Origin: Clostridia bacterium
Lineage (GTDB): Bacteria > Bacillota > Clostridia > Lachnospirales > Cellulosilyticaceae
Assembly: GCA_029256345.1 (NCBI GenBank)
Contig: JAQSYC010000105.1
Coordinates: 1 to 6,120, forward strand
Direction: 5' to 3'
DNA length: 6,120 nt
Shown here piece after piece: positions 1 to 6,120 of this stretch. A model generated the notes under the pieces. It had not been told where the DNA came from, did no database searches, and saw only the letters and a program-made list of their open reading frames with translations. Both the position numbers and the translations under genes were made by a program. Position 1 is the first letter of the stretch. Each line of letters starts with the position of its first letter.

Positions 1-30
1 ATTATAAAAGTCAACTATCAAAAATGCTAT

Positions 31-2466
31 TTATCCTAATATAGCTTCAACTTTATGAATTTTACCATCTTGAAACTCTGGTATGATATTGCCTTCTACC
101 AGTTGGTTATCAACTAACAGACTTTTAACCCCTTTGCAAACATGATTAGGATTTTTGATGGTGATATCATATTTCGTCCCTTTAAACTCTCTCATGATAT
201 GATATCCTTCCCAGTCTTTTGGAATACATGGGTCAATCCTTAAACCTTTATAGTCTGGTTTAATACCCAGTATCCACTGAGAAATCGTAATGAAATTCCA
301 CGCTGCCGTTCCAGTAAGCCATGAGTTTTTAGCCTCCCCGTGTCTTACAGCATCTTTTCCTGCCACCATTTGAGAATAAACATAGGGTTCTGTTTTATGA
401 ATTTCACTGATTTCTTCTAAATAAGCAGGTGCTATTTTTTTATAGATTTCAAATGCCCGGTCTCCGCGGCCTATAACTGTCTCGGCACAGGCAATCCAAG
501 GGTTGTTATGACAAAAGATACCTGCATTTTCCTTGTAGCCCTGTGGATAGGTAGAGATTTCTCCCATCTCCACATGATAGGTTGTAAAGGCTGGGTTATT
601 AAGTACAATGCCATATTTTGTATCCAATCTCTCCACCACTGCATTAAGCGCTTTTTCTGCCAATCCTTCTTCTACGCCTATCCCTGCCATAACACAAAAA
701 CCTTGTGATTCGATGAAAATTTTGCCTTCTTCATTTTCATCACTCCCTATCTTGTTACCATAGAAATCATAAGCTCTTAAGAACCATTCTCCATCATAAC
801 CTTGCTCTAAAACAGTCTTTTTCATCTCTTCAATATGAGCATTTGCTCTTTCAGCTTCCTCTTGCTTGCCAAGTTCTAGGCAGAGCTGTACATATTCATT
901 GCCAATAAACACAAACATTCCTGCAATCAATACCGATTCCGCAGTGCCGCCTTCTTTGTTTTCAGTTGTTTGAAAGGATTCTCCTGGTGTTGTAGAGAAG
1001 CAGTTTAAATTCAAACAATCATTCCAGTCTGCACGACCTATGAGGGGCAGTCCATGGGGGCCTAAATTATTAATGACATGATCAAAAGAAACTTTTAGAT
1101 GCTCAAAAAGACTTGCTGTATTGTCTTGATTAGAATCAAACGGCACACTTTCATCTAAAATTTCTTTATCTCCTGTTTCCTTGATATAGGCCGTTGTTCC
1201 TAAAATCAACCACAGCGGATCGTCATTAAAACCACTTCCTATATCATTGTTGCCTTTTTTGGTAAGCGGCTGATACTGATGGTAACATCCCCCATCCTCA
1301 AACTGCGTAGAGGCAATGTCTATGATTCTCTCCCGTGCTCTTTCCGGTATTTGATGAACAAAGCCCAAAAGATCTTGATTCGAGTCCCTAAAACCCATGC
1401 CTCGACCAATACCAGATTCAAAATAAGAAGCACTTCTTGACATGTTAAAGGTAATCATACATTGATAAGGATTCCATATATTAACCATTCTGTTCAGCTT
1501 TTCATCTTGGCTATCCAATATGTAGTGTGAAAGTAACCCATCCCAGTAAGTTCTTAATGCTGCAAAAGCCTGTTCTACAGCTTCATCCGTTTTAAATCTT
1601 TCTATGACAGCTTTAGCTGGTGCTTTATTGATAACGCCTTTAGCTTCCCATTTTTCTTCTTCTTTATTTTCAGCATAACCCAAGATAAACACATAGGTTT
1701 TTTCTTCTCCTGGTGCAAGCTCTATATTAATCTGATGCGCCCCTATCGGTGACCACCCACTGGCTACAGAATTTTTACACGCTCCATTTACTACACTGTC
1801 TGGCGCTTCAAATCCATTATATAATCCTACAAATGCATCTCTATCCGTATCAAATCCATCTACTTCCGTATTAACCGCATAAAAAGAATAGTGGTTCCTT
1901 CTTTCCTTGTATTCCGTCTTATGATAGATACTGCTTCCTTGTATTTCTACTTCTCCGGTACTAAAATTTCTTTGGAAGTTGGTGGTATCATCTTGTGCAT
2001 CCCACAGACAAAACTCAACAAAGGAAAAAAGTTGTACCGCCTTCTCTGCTGAAGATGTGTTCTTTACTTTTATATGATGAATCTCTGCCTGGACACCCAG
2101 TGGTACAAAGGCCAATTGTTCAACTTTTATCCCGTTTCTTTCTCCAGAGAACTTTGAATAGCCAAGACCATGTCTGCATTCATAGGCCTCCAGCTCCTTT
2201 TTAACAGGTTTCCATGTATGTGACCAAACATCTCCCTCGTCATTGATGTAAAAGTATCTTCCACCGTTATCAATCGGAACACTATTGTATCTAAAACGGG
2301 TAATCCTTCTTAATTTTGCATCTTTATAAAAACAATATCCTCCGCTTGTATTGGATATAAGACCGAAAAACTCTTCACTTCCAAGGTAATTAATCCAAGG
2401 ATAAGGGGTTTGTGGAGTGGTAATGACATACTCTCTGTTCATATCATCAAAATAGCCAAATTTCAT
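31..2466 (-). CDS. cbp: Cellobiose phosphorylase, glycoside hydrolase family 94
   Basis: Cytosolic inverting phosphorylase expected to convert cellobiose plus phosphate into alpha-glucose 1-phosphate and glucose, as in anaerobic cellulose degraders. The 811 residues fit cellobiose phosphorylases (about 800-820) and are well short of cellodextrin phosphorylases (about 980). What is seen: an N-terminal beta-sandwich region (about 1-300), a linker, then an (alpha/alpha)6 barrel. The barrel carries GFRDSNQD (358-365) for sugar binding, ADWNDCLN (479-486) with D483 as the likely general acid, H653 in FCHNNPW, and T718-G719 in SWLTGTAAW; the last three sit where the family binds phosphate. There is no signal peptide or membrane segment. 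Start: ATG 8 nt after GGAG. The HD-GYP gene ends 140 bp upstream. Chitobiose, laminaribiose or cellobionate phosphorylases are close relatives, so the exact disaccharide is inferred; family assignment is very secure. Confidence 0.94.
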   Translation of the reverse strand: MKFGYFDDMNREYVITTPQTPYPWINYLGSEEFFGLISNTSGGYCFYKDAKLRRITRFRYNSVPIDNGGRYFYINDEGDVWSHTWKPVKKELEAYECRHGLGYSKFSGERNGIKVEQLAFVPLGVQAEIHHIKVKNTSSAEKAVQLFSFVEFCLWDAQDDTTNFQRNFSTGEVEIQGSSIYHKTEYKERRNHYSFYAVNTEVDGFDTDRDAFVGLYNGFEAPDSVVNGACKNSVASGWSPIGAHQINIELAPGEEKTYVFILGYAENKEEEKWEAKGVINKAPAKAVIERFKTDEAVEQAFAALRTYWDGLLSHYILDSQDEKLNRMVNIWNPYQCMITFNMSRSASYFESGIGRGMGFRDSNQDLLGFVHQIPERARERIIDIASTQFEDGGCYHQYQPLTKKGNNDIGSGFNDDPLWLILGTTAYIKETGDKEILDESVPFDSNQDNTASLFEHLKVSFDHVINNLGPHGLPLIGRADWNDCLNLNCFSTTPGESFQTTENKEGGTAESVLIAGMFVFIGNEYVQLCLELGKQEEAERANAHIEEMKKTVLEQGYDGEWFLRAYDFYGNKIGSDENEEGKIFIESQGFCVMAGIGVEEGLAEKALNAVVERLDTKYGIVLNNPAFTTYHVEMGEISTYPQGYKENAGIFCHNNPWIACAETVIGRGDRAFEIYKKIAPAYLEEISEIHKTEPYVYSQMVAGKDAVRHGEAKNSWLTGTAAWNFITISQWILGIKPDYKGLRIDPCIPKDWEGYHIMREFKGTKYDITIKNPNHVCKGVKSLLVDNQLVEGNIIPEFQDGKIHKVEAILG

Positions 2467-2474
2467 AGACGTAT

Positions 2475-2481
2475 CTCCTTT
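2475..2481 (-). promoter_or_regulatory. Ribosome binding site of the cellobiose phosphorylase gene
   Basis: The minus strand reads AAAGGAG, followed by 8 nt and then the ATG at 2466. The spacing is near-ideal and fixes the start codon. The next in-frame methionine, at residue 9, would be too far away. Confidence 0.8.
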
Positions 2482-2492
2482 ATTTTCTAAGT

Positions 2493-2522
2493 TTTATATT
2501 TCGAAATCAGGTGTTAAGTCTA
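2493..2522 (-). promoter_or_regulatory. Possible sigma-A promoter of the cellobiose phosphorylase gene
   Basis: The minus strand has TAGACT (4/6 to TTGACA, 2517-2522), an 18-nt spacer, and TATAAA (5/6 to TATAAT, 2493-2498). Transcription would start near 2486, leaving a short leader that includes the GGAG site. A perfect 10-bp palindrome lies against the -10 box. No intrinsic terminator is visible between this gene and the upstream HD-GYP gene, so read-through transcription is also possible. In AT-rich DNA matches of this quality occur by chance, so confidence is modest. Confidence 0.35.
2498..2507. promoter_or_regulatory. Candidate operator palindrome ATTTCGAAAT
   Basis: This is a perfect 10-bp inverted repeat with a central CG, lying between the putative -10 and -35 boxes upstream of the cellobiose phosphorylase gene. 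A central CG dyad is typical of LacI-family operators, and cellobiose genes are often controlled by such repressors. A regulator bound here would block RNA polymerase. This is inference: no regulator gene is in the window, and the site does not match the CcpA cre consensus beyond its central CG. Confidence 0.25.
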
Positions 2523-2606
2523 TTTTATTTTTAACGGCCTATGAAGTAAATGGACAAAATTGCTTGTAACCCTTTAAATTTTTGCACTCCTCAGTACTTT
2601 CTTATT

Positions 2607-3659
2607 TTAAGATATGTTGCCAAGTCTTTGGGCAATGAATACTCTTGATTCTTGACTCAAATCCATCCTATAGGTGGAATCCAAAAAAGTATTGCCATCC
2701 TTAACGATTCTTACCAACGGCCTTTTTAAATTACCTTGATAATTTTTTTCCACGATACCCACAGCCCCATTGCTGAGCAGTACACAAGTACCCACAGGAT
2801 AAAAAGCCAAAATACTTTCAAGTGCTGTTCTGACTTCAAGATTGAGTCTTTCTGTCCTAAGCTGTACAACGACTTCATTAAGTTCCATTCCTTGTCTATA
2901 ACCCCTAGAAGAAGTCAGTGCATTAAATACATCACAACATGCTACTATTTTTGCCCCAATATGCAAGTCTGAGCCTTTTCCCAGAGGGTAACCGCTACCA
3001 TCCTCTCTTTCATGATGGCACAATACAACCACTTTTGTCACAGCACTGATATCGGGATTGTCTTTAATAATATTATAACCCATCTGGGGATGCTCCCAAA
3101 TAAGTTCCTGCTCCTTCTCATTGAGTTTTTCTTTTTTCTCAAGAATTTCTTTAGGAATAAGGATTTTGCCTACATCGTGCAGCAACCCACCGATTACAAT
3201 ATCTCTTGTCAAATCTATGTTAAGATTCATCTTTTTACATAAAAGCAACGCAATAATAGCTACCCCAATAGAATGTTCATAAACATCTGCATCATTTCTT
3301 TTGATATCCATAATATCATACATAATGTTTTTTCCGCTTATTTCATCTATGAGGCTTTCTACCATCTTCCTGATATTGGCTACCTCAATCGTCGTATTGG
3401 CTTTTATTTTATTAGCCTCTTCACTGAATTCCTTTGTAAGTATAGCTTTTCTTTCATTACTGACAAGGACTTCCGGTTCAATCCCCTCAGATAACTCATC
3501 TTCAATATACACAAAAGGGATATTAAGCTCCAATAACTTATCTTTAAACCCTGGCCTATATCTGGTATGCTGCTTAAGTAAAACGGTGCCATTTGTATAC
3601 GTGATATCTTTGGCAATGATTTCTCCTCCACATAGATGTTCTATATCCACTATTCTCAT
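2607..3659 (-). CDS. HD-GYP domain cyclic di-GMP phosphodiesterase
   Basis: Predicted cytosolic phosphodiesterase that breaks down the second messenger cyclic di-GMP to pGpG/GMP, lowering signals for sessile growth. The 350 residues fall into three parts. An N-terminal region (1-75) has the 'AKDI..TNGTVLL' and 'VYIEDE' pattern common in clostridial HD-GYP proteins. The HD-GYP domain (about 120-285) has H129, H161-D162 (LLHDVGK), H190 (EHPQMGY), H215-H216-E217 and G223-Y224-P225 (HHEREDGSGYP), plus D243 in CDVFNALTSSRGYR. A small beta-rich tail (about 287-335) carries VGTCVLLSNGAVGIV. All expected metal ligands and the GYP signature are present, so it should be active. There is no receiver, PAS or membrane segment, so the input signal is unknown. 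The start codon overlaps the Nudix stop as ATGA, and GGAGG sits 7 nt upstream, implying translational coupling. Confidence 0.92.
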   Translation of the reverse strand: MRIVDIEHLCGGEIIAKDITYTNGTVLLKQHTRYRPGFKDKLLELNIPFVYIEDELSEGIEPEVLVSNERKAILTKEFSEEANKIKANTTIEVANIRKMVESLIDEISGKNIMYDIMDIKRNDADVYEHSIGVAIIALLLCKKMNLNIDLTRDIVIGGLLHDVGKILIPKEILEKKEKLNEKEQELIWEHPQMGYNIIKDNPDISAVTKVVVLCHHEREDGSGYPLGKGSDLHIGAKIVACCDVFNALTSSRGYRQGMELNEVVVQLRTERLNLEVRTALESILAFYPVGTCVLLSNGAVGIVEKNYQGNLKRPLVRIVKDGNTFLDSTYRMDLSQESRVFIAQRLGNIS

Positions 3660-4324
3660 CTTGTTTCCTCCAGTCTTTTCACTACATCCTGTATAATTCT
3701 CGCTGTAAGACCCCAGATGATCCCCTCTTCTGTCCTGTAAACAAGAACTGTACTTTCACTTCTTCCCCAAGGATTTGTATAATACTCTCCAAGACCTAAG
3801 TCTTTACTTGGAAATAAGATAACCTCATTGCCTTCTTCATCCGTATAAGATGGATGTACCTTGATCTGAGTTTTATACATTTCAGGCGGATTATTTTTAA
3901 AGTAGGCTACTGGAAGCATAAAAACTGCTTCTACCTCATCTTCATTAAACAAAAACTCCTTAATATCTTGTTTATGGGTAATGGCCAAAAACGGTTCCAC
4001 AATAGCCCCCATAGGTGCAACAACTATATCCAGTGCACCAATCACCTCTATATCCTCAGCCCCAATACCCATCTCCTCAACGGTCTCCCTTATGGCTGTG
4101 TCTTTGGCATCTTTGTCTAACAGTTCATCTTGCTTACCACCTGGAAAACAAATTTCCCCACCCTGTCTAATTTTTTTATTTCTTTTTTGAAAAATAAAAA
4201 AATATTCCTCTTCAACAAACATCAAGAGTGCAAGTACAGCTGAGTTAAAATAGTCTTCTCTGCCATTAATGCCCGGTGTGGCCGGCAGCTTATATCTTAG
4301 TTGATTAAAGTCATCTTGGTTCAT
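3656..4324 (-). CDS. Nudix hydrolase, probable CoA pyrophosphatase (NudL/NUDT7 type)
   Basis: Predicted Nudix hydrolase that cleaves the pyrophosphate of coenzyme A or its derivatives to 3',5'-ADP and (acyl-)4'-phosphopantetheine. The 222 residues contain one Nudix domain (about 25-185). The CoA-type signature lies just ahead of the Nudix box: QKRNKKIRQGGEICFPGG (46-63). The box itself ends in RETVEEMGI (79-87), with E80, E83 and E84 as likely Mg2+ ligands. The spacing from G63 to R79 is 16, against 14 in MutT; CoA pyrophosphatases such as YeaB and NUDT7 also carry a slightly longer loop here. The protein is soluble. Start: this ATG is forced because an in-frame stop lies two codons upstream, but its ribosome binding site is weak (AAGG about 13 nt away). 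It is the first gene of a two-gene operon with the HD-GYP gene. CoA specificity is inferred from the motif; the Nudix family is certain. Confidence 0.9.
   Translation of the reverse strand: MNQDDFNQLRYKLPATPGINGREDYFNSAVLALLMFVEEEYFFIFQKRNKKIRQGGEICFPGGKQDELLDKDAKDTAIRETVEEMGIGAEDIEVIGALDIVVAPMGAIVEPFLAITHKQDIKEFLFNEDEVEAVFMLPVAYFKNNPPEMYKTQIKVHPSYTDEEGNEVILFPSKDLGLGEYYTNPWGRSESTVLVYRTEEGIIWGLTARIIQDVVKRLEETR
3667..3671 (-). promoter_or_regulatory. Ribosome binding site of the HD-GYP gene, inside the Nudix gene
   Basis: GGAGG on the minus strand lies 7 nt before the ATG at 3659, within the final codons of the Nudix gene. With the ATGA overlap (stop 3656-3658, start 3657-3659) it supports coupled translation of the two proteins from one mRNA. 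Confidence 0.8.
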
Positions 4325-4400
4325 AGCTTATACCATACCTTTTTATAATATTAAACTCTTATCTAATTTAAATTTCGACATTATTATATTATTATAATAT
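4325..4400. other. AT-rich intergenic leader upstream of the Nudix/HD-GYP operon
   Basis: This stretch lies between the terminator of the upstream module and the Nudix start, so the promoter of the Nudix/HD-GYP operon should be here. It is almost entirely A/T and holds two TATAAT hexamers on the minus strand (4383-4388 and 4391-4396), either of which could be a -10 box. Neither has a convincing -35 at 16-18 nt. No RNA gene, riboswitch fold or small open reading frame with a ribosome binding site is visible. Confidence 0.4.
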
Positions 4401-4426
4401 AAAAAAAAGAGGATTTCTCCTCTTTT
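4401..4426 (-). terminator. Intrinsic terminator after the DUF4435 gene
   Basis: Read on the minus strand, AAAAGAGGA (4426-4418) and TCCTCTTTT (4413-4405) form a perfect 9-bp stem closed by a GAAA tetraloop (4417-4414). The T-run continues through 4404-4401, giving eight consecutive U in the transcript. It begins 9 bp after the DUF4435 stop codon. The opposite strand has only four T after the stem, so termination is directional. It separates the ATPase/DUF4435 transcript from the Nudix operon. Confidence 0.92.
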
Positions 4427-4434
4427 ATCACTTA

Positions 4435-5322
4435 TTATATGATATTTGCTAAAATTTTAGTATCAAAAATTTCATATTGTCTATGCTTTCTCTGCCATTC
4501 GTCCAATCCTTTATACAAATCCGTCCTCAAAAAATAGTCATATTCATAGGCCAGTCTAAAACTTCCTTCTAGATTGCCAGCAAATAGATTTTTAGCATTA
4601 TATTCTCCAAACACATTAACGAGTCCTATACATAAAAGCTCTATAAAATCATGACCGCAGCACACTTCCCATAGATTATGTTTACTATCTGCCAATGCTT
4701 TTGCTTCTCTCAAAATCATTTCTTTTTTTAATAAATGTTCTTTTTTGGAATGCACTAAAGTTTGCTCAACTAGCTTAATCCAATCCACCTCCAACTCGCC
4801 GTGATCCAAAAATCTGCTAACATCCAGATCATTAAATCTAAGCCTCAAATGACAAAGCTCCGAATACCATCTTAGATAACCTATTTTAGCCGTGTTTTCA
4901 AGTAAATGCATTTTAAGAGATTTTTTCTTTTTTTCTTCAAATCTGTTGTATTTGCTTCTATTGGCATACTCTGAGAGAATACTTTCGTAGGCCGGTGAAT
5001 GAATAAGCATACATTCTAAGTCATGCCCATCGGTTACGAATAAATTGTCACTTTTAGGCACTTTATTTTCCAATCTCCAAAAATCCGCATCAACTATGCC
5101 AATGACCCCTTCTAATCTTTGGTCATCGCAGCCTCCTATGCATTCGGTCACATTGCTTTTGCTCTCTCCTATAATGATTTCACAGGTTTCTTGGCTAAAA
5201 ATCTTGCGATATAGTCTGTAATCTGTGACACCCTCTACCACCACAAAGCTCATCCTATTTCTGCCGCTGCGCAGCATTTTAATCTTTGTCAGCAGCCTTG
5301 CTGCATTAATGTATTGCCTCAT
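4435..5322 (-). CDS. DUF4435 (Toprim-fold) protein, PARIS AriB-like effector
   Basis: Probable toxic nuclease effector of an ATPase-linked anti-phage module. In the known PARIS system, AriA holds AriB, a DUF4435 Toprim nuclease, which is released on infection and cleaves tRNA. The 295 residues show the Toprim pattern: VVVEGVTDYRLY (27-38) with E30, GIVDADF (75-81) with D78 and D80, then GHDLECML (99-106). A helical region follows, including a lysine cluster (131-134) and CCGHDFIELL (221-230). No membrane segment or signal peptide is seen. Start: an ATG at 5355 would give 306 residues, but I prefer the one at 5322, which is 7 nt after GGAGG and forms TGATG with the stop of the ATPase. The ATG two codons earlier is only 1 nt from that GGAGG. 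Its terminator follows directly. DUF4435 is confident; PARIS membership is inferred from gene pairing and motifs. Confidence 0.85.
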   Translation of the reverse strand: MRQYINAARLLTKIKMLRSGRNRMSFVVVEGVTDYRLYRKIFSQETCEIIIGESKSNVTECIGGCDDQRLEGVIGIVDADFWRLENKVPKSDNLFVTDGHDLECMLIHSPAYESILSEYANRSKYNRFEEKKKKSLKMHLLENTAKIGYLRWYSELCHLRLRFNDLDVSRFLDHGELEVDWIKLVEQTLVHSKKEHLLKKEMILREAKALADSKHNLWEVCCGHDFIELLCIGLVNVFGEYNAKNLFAGNLEGSFRLAYEYDYFLRTDLYKGLDEWQRKHRQYEIFDTKILANII

Positions 5323-6120
5323 CAGCATTCCTCCAGCCCTGTTGTCAGATCCCATCTTCCATTAATGATATCTGGTGAGTGTGTCGCAATGATAATCTTA
5401 ACATCTGTCAAATCTGAAACAGCCTCCATATCCTCTAAAAATTGCTGTTGCCAAGCAATATGAAGGGAAATCTCTGGTTCATCAATCAAAATGAGTGCAT
5501 TGGGTTCAGACTTAAATAATAATTCAAAAATAAGAATCAGTTCATTTTGTTCCCCCGATGATAACTTATCTGCCATCAGCAGGCTTTTATTAGGTAGTTC
5601 AAAAACAAAGCCTTTTTTCCCACTGATCTGCATCGTTTTATAATTAAACCTTTTATTAATAATCTGTCTCATCAAATCAATTTTTGCTTCTATCACATCG
5701 AAGACCTCTAGTTTGTCTTTGCTGTCTTTGATATATAAATCCAATATTTTTATTGTCTGTCTGTCAAGATCTGTAAGCCCCCACTTGTTTTCTGTAAGAC
5801 TTGCATCTATTAGCCCGATTTCTTGCAATTTCAGCCGTCTTCTATCGAGTTTTTGAAGTGCCTCATCCATTCTATCGATCTCAAGGCATTCCTCCCCATT
5901 TTGGCTTTTTACACCCTCTATGAGTCTTCCTGGAAAACTATGGTCAAGCTTTTGAGATCGGGCGGCATACTCTTCTAAAGTGCCAGCTATACACTGCGCC
6001 AACTCCCTAGCATATATCAGTACCAAAGGACTCAAGTTTTTGGATCCTGTCAGTCTGTTGGCATGAATAAAATGAATAGGCATCTTGCTTTGAATCTCTT
6101 GCAGCAGTTCCCTAAGCTCT
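5322..6120 (-). CDS. AAA/ABC-type ATPase, PARIS AriA-like, N-terminus beyond the window
   Basis: C-terminal part (265 codons) of an OLD/ABC-like AAA ATPase, probably the sensor and scaffold partner of the DUF4435 effector. The frame stays open to the right edge, past the methionine at 6083 (ELRELLQEIQSK precedes it). That methionine is therefore internal and the Walker A half is missing only because the window ends. Seen, numbering from that methionine: PIHFIHANRL (2-11), typical of this family after the N-terminal ATPase half; a charged helical insertion (about 65-145), likely coiled coil; the ABC signature LSSGEQNE (174-181); Walker B and D-loop ALILIDEPEISLH (196-208) with E202 as probable catalytic glutamate; and the H-loop ATHSP (233-237). 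The tail reads INGRWDLT (240-247). All C-terminal ATPase motifs are intact. It is translationally coupled to the DUF4435 gene. Other DUF4435-linked ATPases exist, so PARIS is the best rather than the only reading. Confidence 0.88.
   Translation of the reverse strand, partial: ELRELLQEIQSKMPIHFIHANRLTGSKNLSPLVLIYARELAQCIAGTLEEYAARSQKLDHSFPGRLIEGVKSQNGEECLEIDRMDEALQKLDRRRLKLQEIGLIDASLTENKWGLTDLDRQTIKILDLYIKDSKDKLEVFDVIEAKIDLMRQIINKRFNYKTMQISGKKGFVFELPNKSLLMADKLSSGEQNELILIFELLFKSEPNALILIDEPEISLHIAWQQQFLEDMEAVSDLTDVKIIIATHSPDIINGRWDLTTGLEEC
5330..5334 (-). promoter_or_regulatory. Start-deciding ribosome binding site of the DUF4435 gene
   Basis: GGAGG on the minus strand sits 7 nt before the ATG at 5322 and only 1 nt before an alternative ATG at 5328, so it selects 5322. 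It lies within the codons for the last Glu-Glu-Cys of the ATPase. The junction TGATG (5324-5320) shares one base between stop and start, favouring reinitiation and a fixed ratio of the two proteins. Confidence 0.8.

Larger units (their letters stand above)
2467..2606. other. Intergenic region between HD-GYP and cellobiose phosphorylase genes
   Basis: These 140 AT-rich bases hold the ribosome binding site, candidate promoter and palindrome of the phosphorylase gene. No stable hairpin with a T-run follows the HD-GYP stop, so whether the two genes share a transcript is open. A second, weaker promoter-like pair on the minus strand (TTGTCC, 17 nt, TTAAAA) lies further upstream and is not convincing. 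No RNA gene or small coding region was found. Confidence 0.5.

Noticed and set aside
1..30. TTGACT and TATAAT hexamers on the minus strand after the phosphorylase stop, as a promoter for a downstream gene
   Set aside because: They are separated by only about 2-3 nt, far from the 16-18 nt needed. No hairpin terminator is visible in these 30 bases either.
2497..2510. CcpA catabolite-repression (cre) site upstream of the phosphorylase gene
   Set aside because: Only the central CG and one flanking TG agree with the consensus; the second half lacks the required CA.
3301..3696. Open frame of 131 codons on the plus strand with hydrophobic segments, resembling a small membrane protein
   Set aside because: It lies antisense to the well-supported HD-GYP gene and has no ribosome binding site or recognisable domain. 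The hydrophobic look comes from reading the complement of a charged, AT-rich coding sequence.
4165..4210. T7 and A7 runs in the Nudix gene that also form slippery-type heptamers
   Set aside because: No useful alternative product is evident and such runs are expected in AT-rich genes. They serve as a caution for the heptamer in the effector gene.
4345..4372. TTTAAA, 16 nt, TATTAT as promoter of the Nudix gene
   Set aside because: Transcription would start about 14 nt before the ATG, essentially on top of the weak ribosome binding site, so translation would be poorly supported.
6081..6083. ATG as the true start of the ATPase gene
   Set aside because: The frame is open upstream to the window edge, no ribosome binding site precedes this ATG, and the protein would lack Walker A. 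The gene is cut by the window rather than truncated.

Overview
The window looks like a chromosomal segment of a low-GC Gram-positive anaerobe, most likely a member of Clostridia. The support is AT-rich DNA, purine-rich GGAG/GGAGG ribosome binding sites at 7-8 nt spacing, a cytosolic GH94 cellobiose phosphorylase of 811 residues (the length I recall for clostridial cellobiose phosphorylases), and a stand-alone HD-GYP protein with the architecture common in Clostridia. Genus cannot be assigned from the sequence alone. All five genes lie on the minus strand, so transcription runs from high to low coordinates.

In transcription order there are three blocks. Block 1 (6120 to 4401) is a two-gene ATPase/nuclease module. 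The first gene is an ABC/OLD-like AAA ATPase whose N-terminal half, with Walker A, lies beyond the right edge. The second is a DUF4435 (Toprim-fold) protein. They are joined by a TGATG stop/start, and the ribosome binding site of the second gene lies inside the last codons of the first. This pairing is the organisation of PARIS-type anti-phage systems (AriA ATPase sensor plus AriB Toprim effector). The block ends in a strong intrinsic terminator with a 9-bp stem, GAAA loop and U-tract.

Block 2 (4324 to 2607) is a two-gene operon with an ATGA overlap: a CoA-pyrophosphatase-type Nudix hydrolase followed by an HD-GYP phosphodiesterase expected to degrade cyclic di-GMP. The two intergenic stretches (4325-4434 and 2467-2606) are short and AT-rich, with no RNA genes, repeats or mobile elements.

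Block 3 (2466 to 31) is the cellobiose phosphorylase gene with its own good ribosome binding site. A possible promoter upstream carries a perfect ATTTCGAAAT palindrome beside the -10 box. This enzyme would let the cell split imported cellobiose with phosphate, conserving bond energy as glucose 1-phosphate.

The most notable content is the PARIS-like pair. Within its effector gene, an A7-G-A6 tract contains an in-frame A_AAA_AAG heptamer. A -1 slip there would end translation four codons later, giving a short form that keeps the Toprim core. No CRISPR array, tRNA, rRNA or insertion sequence is visible.
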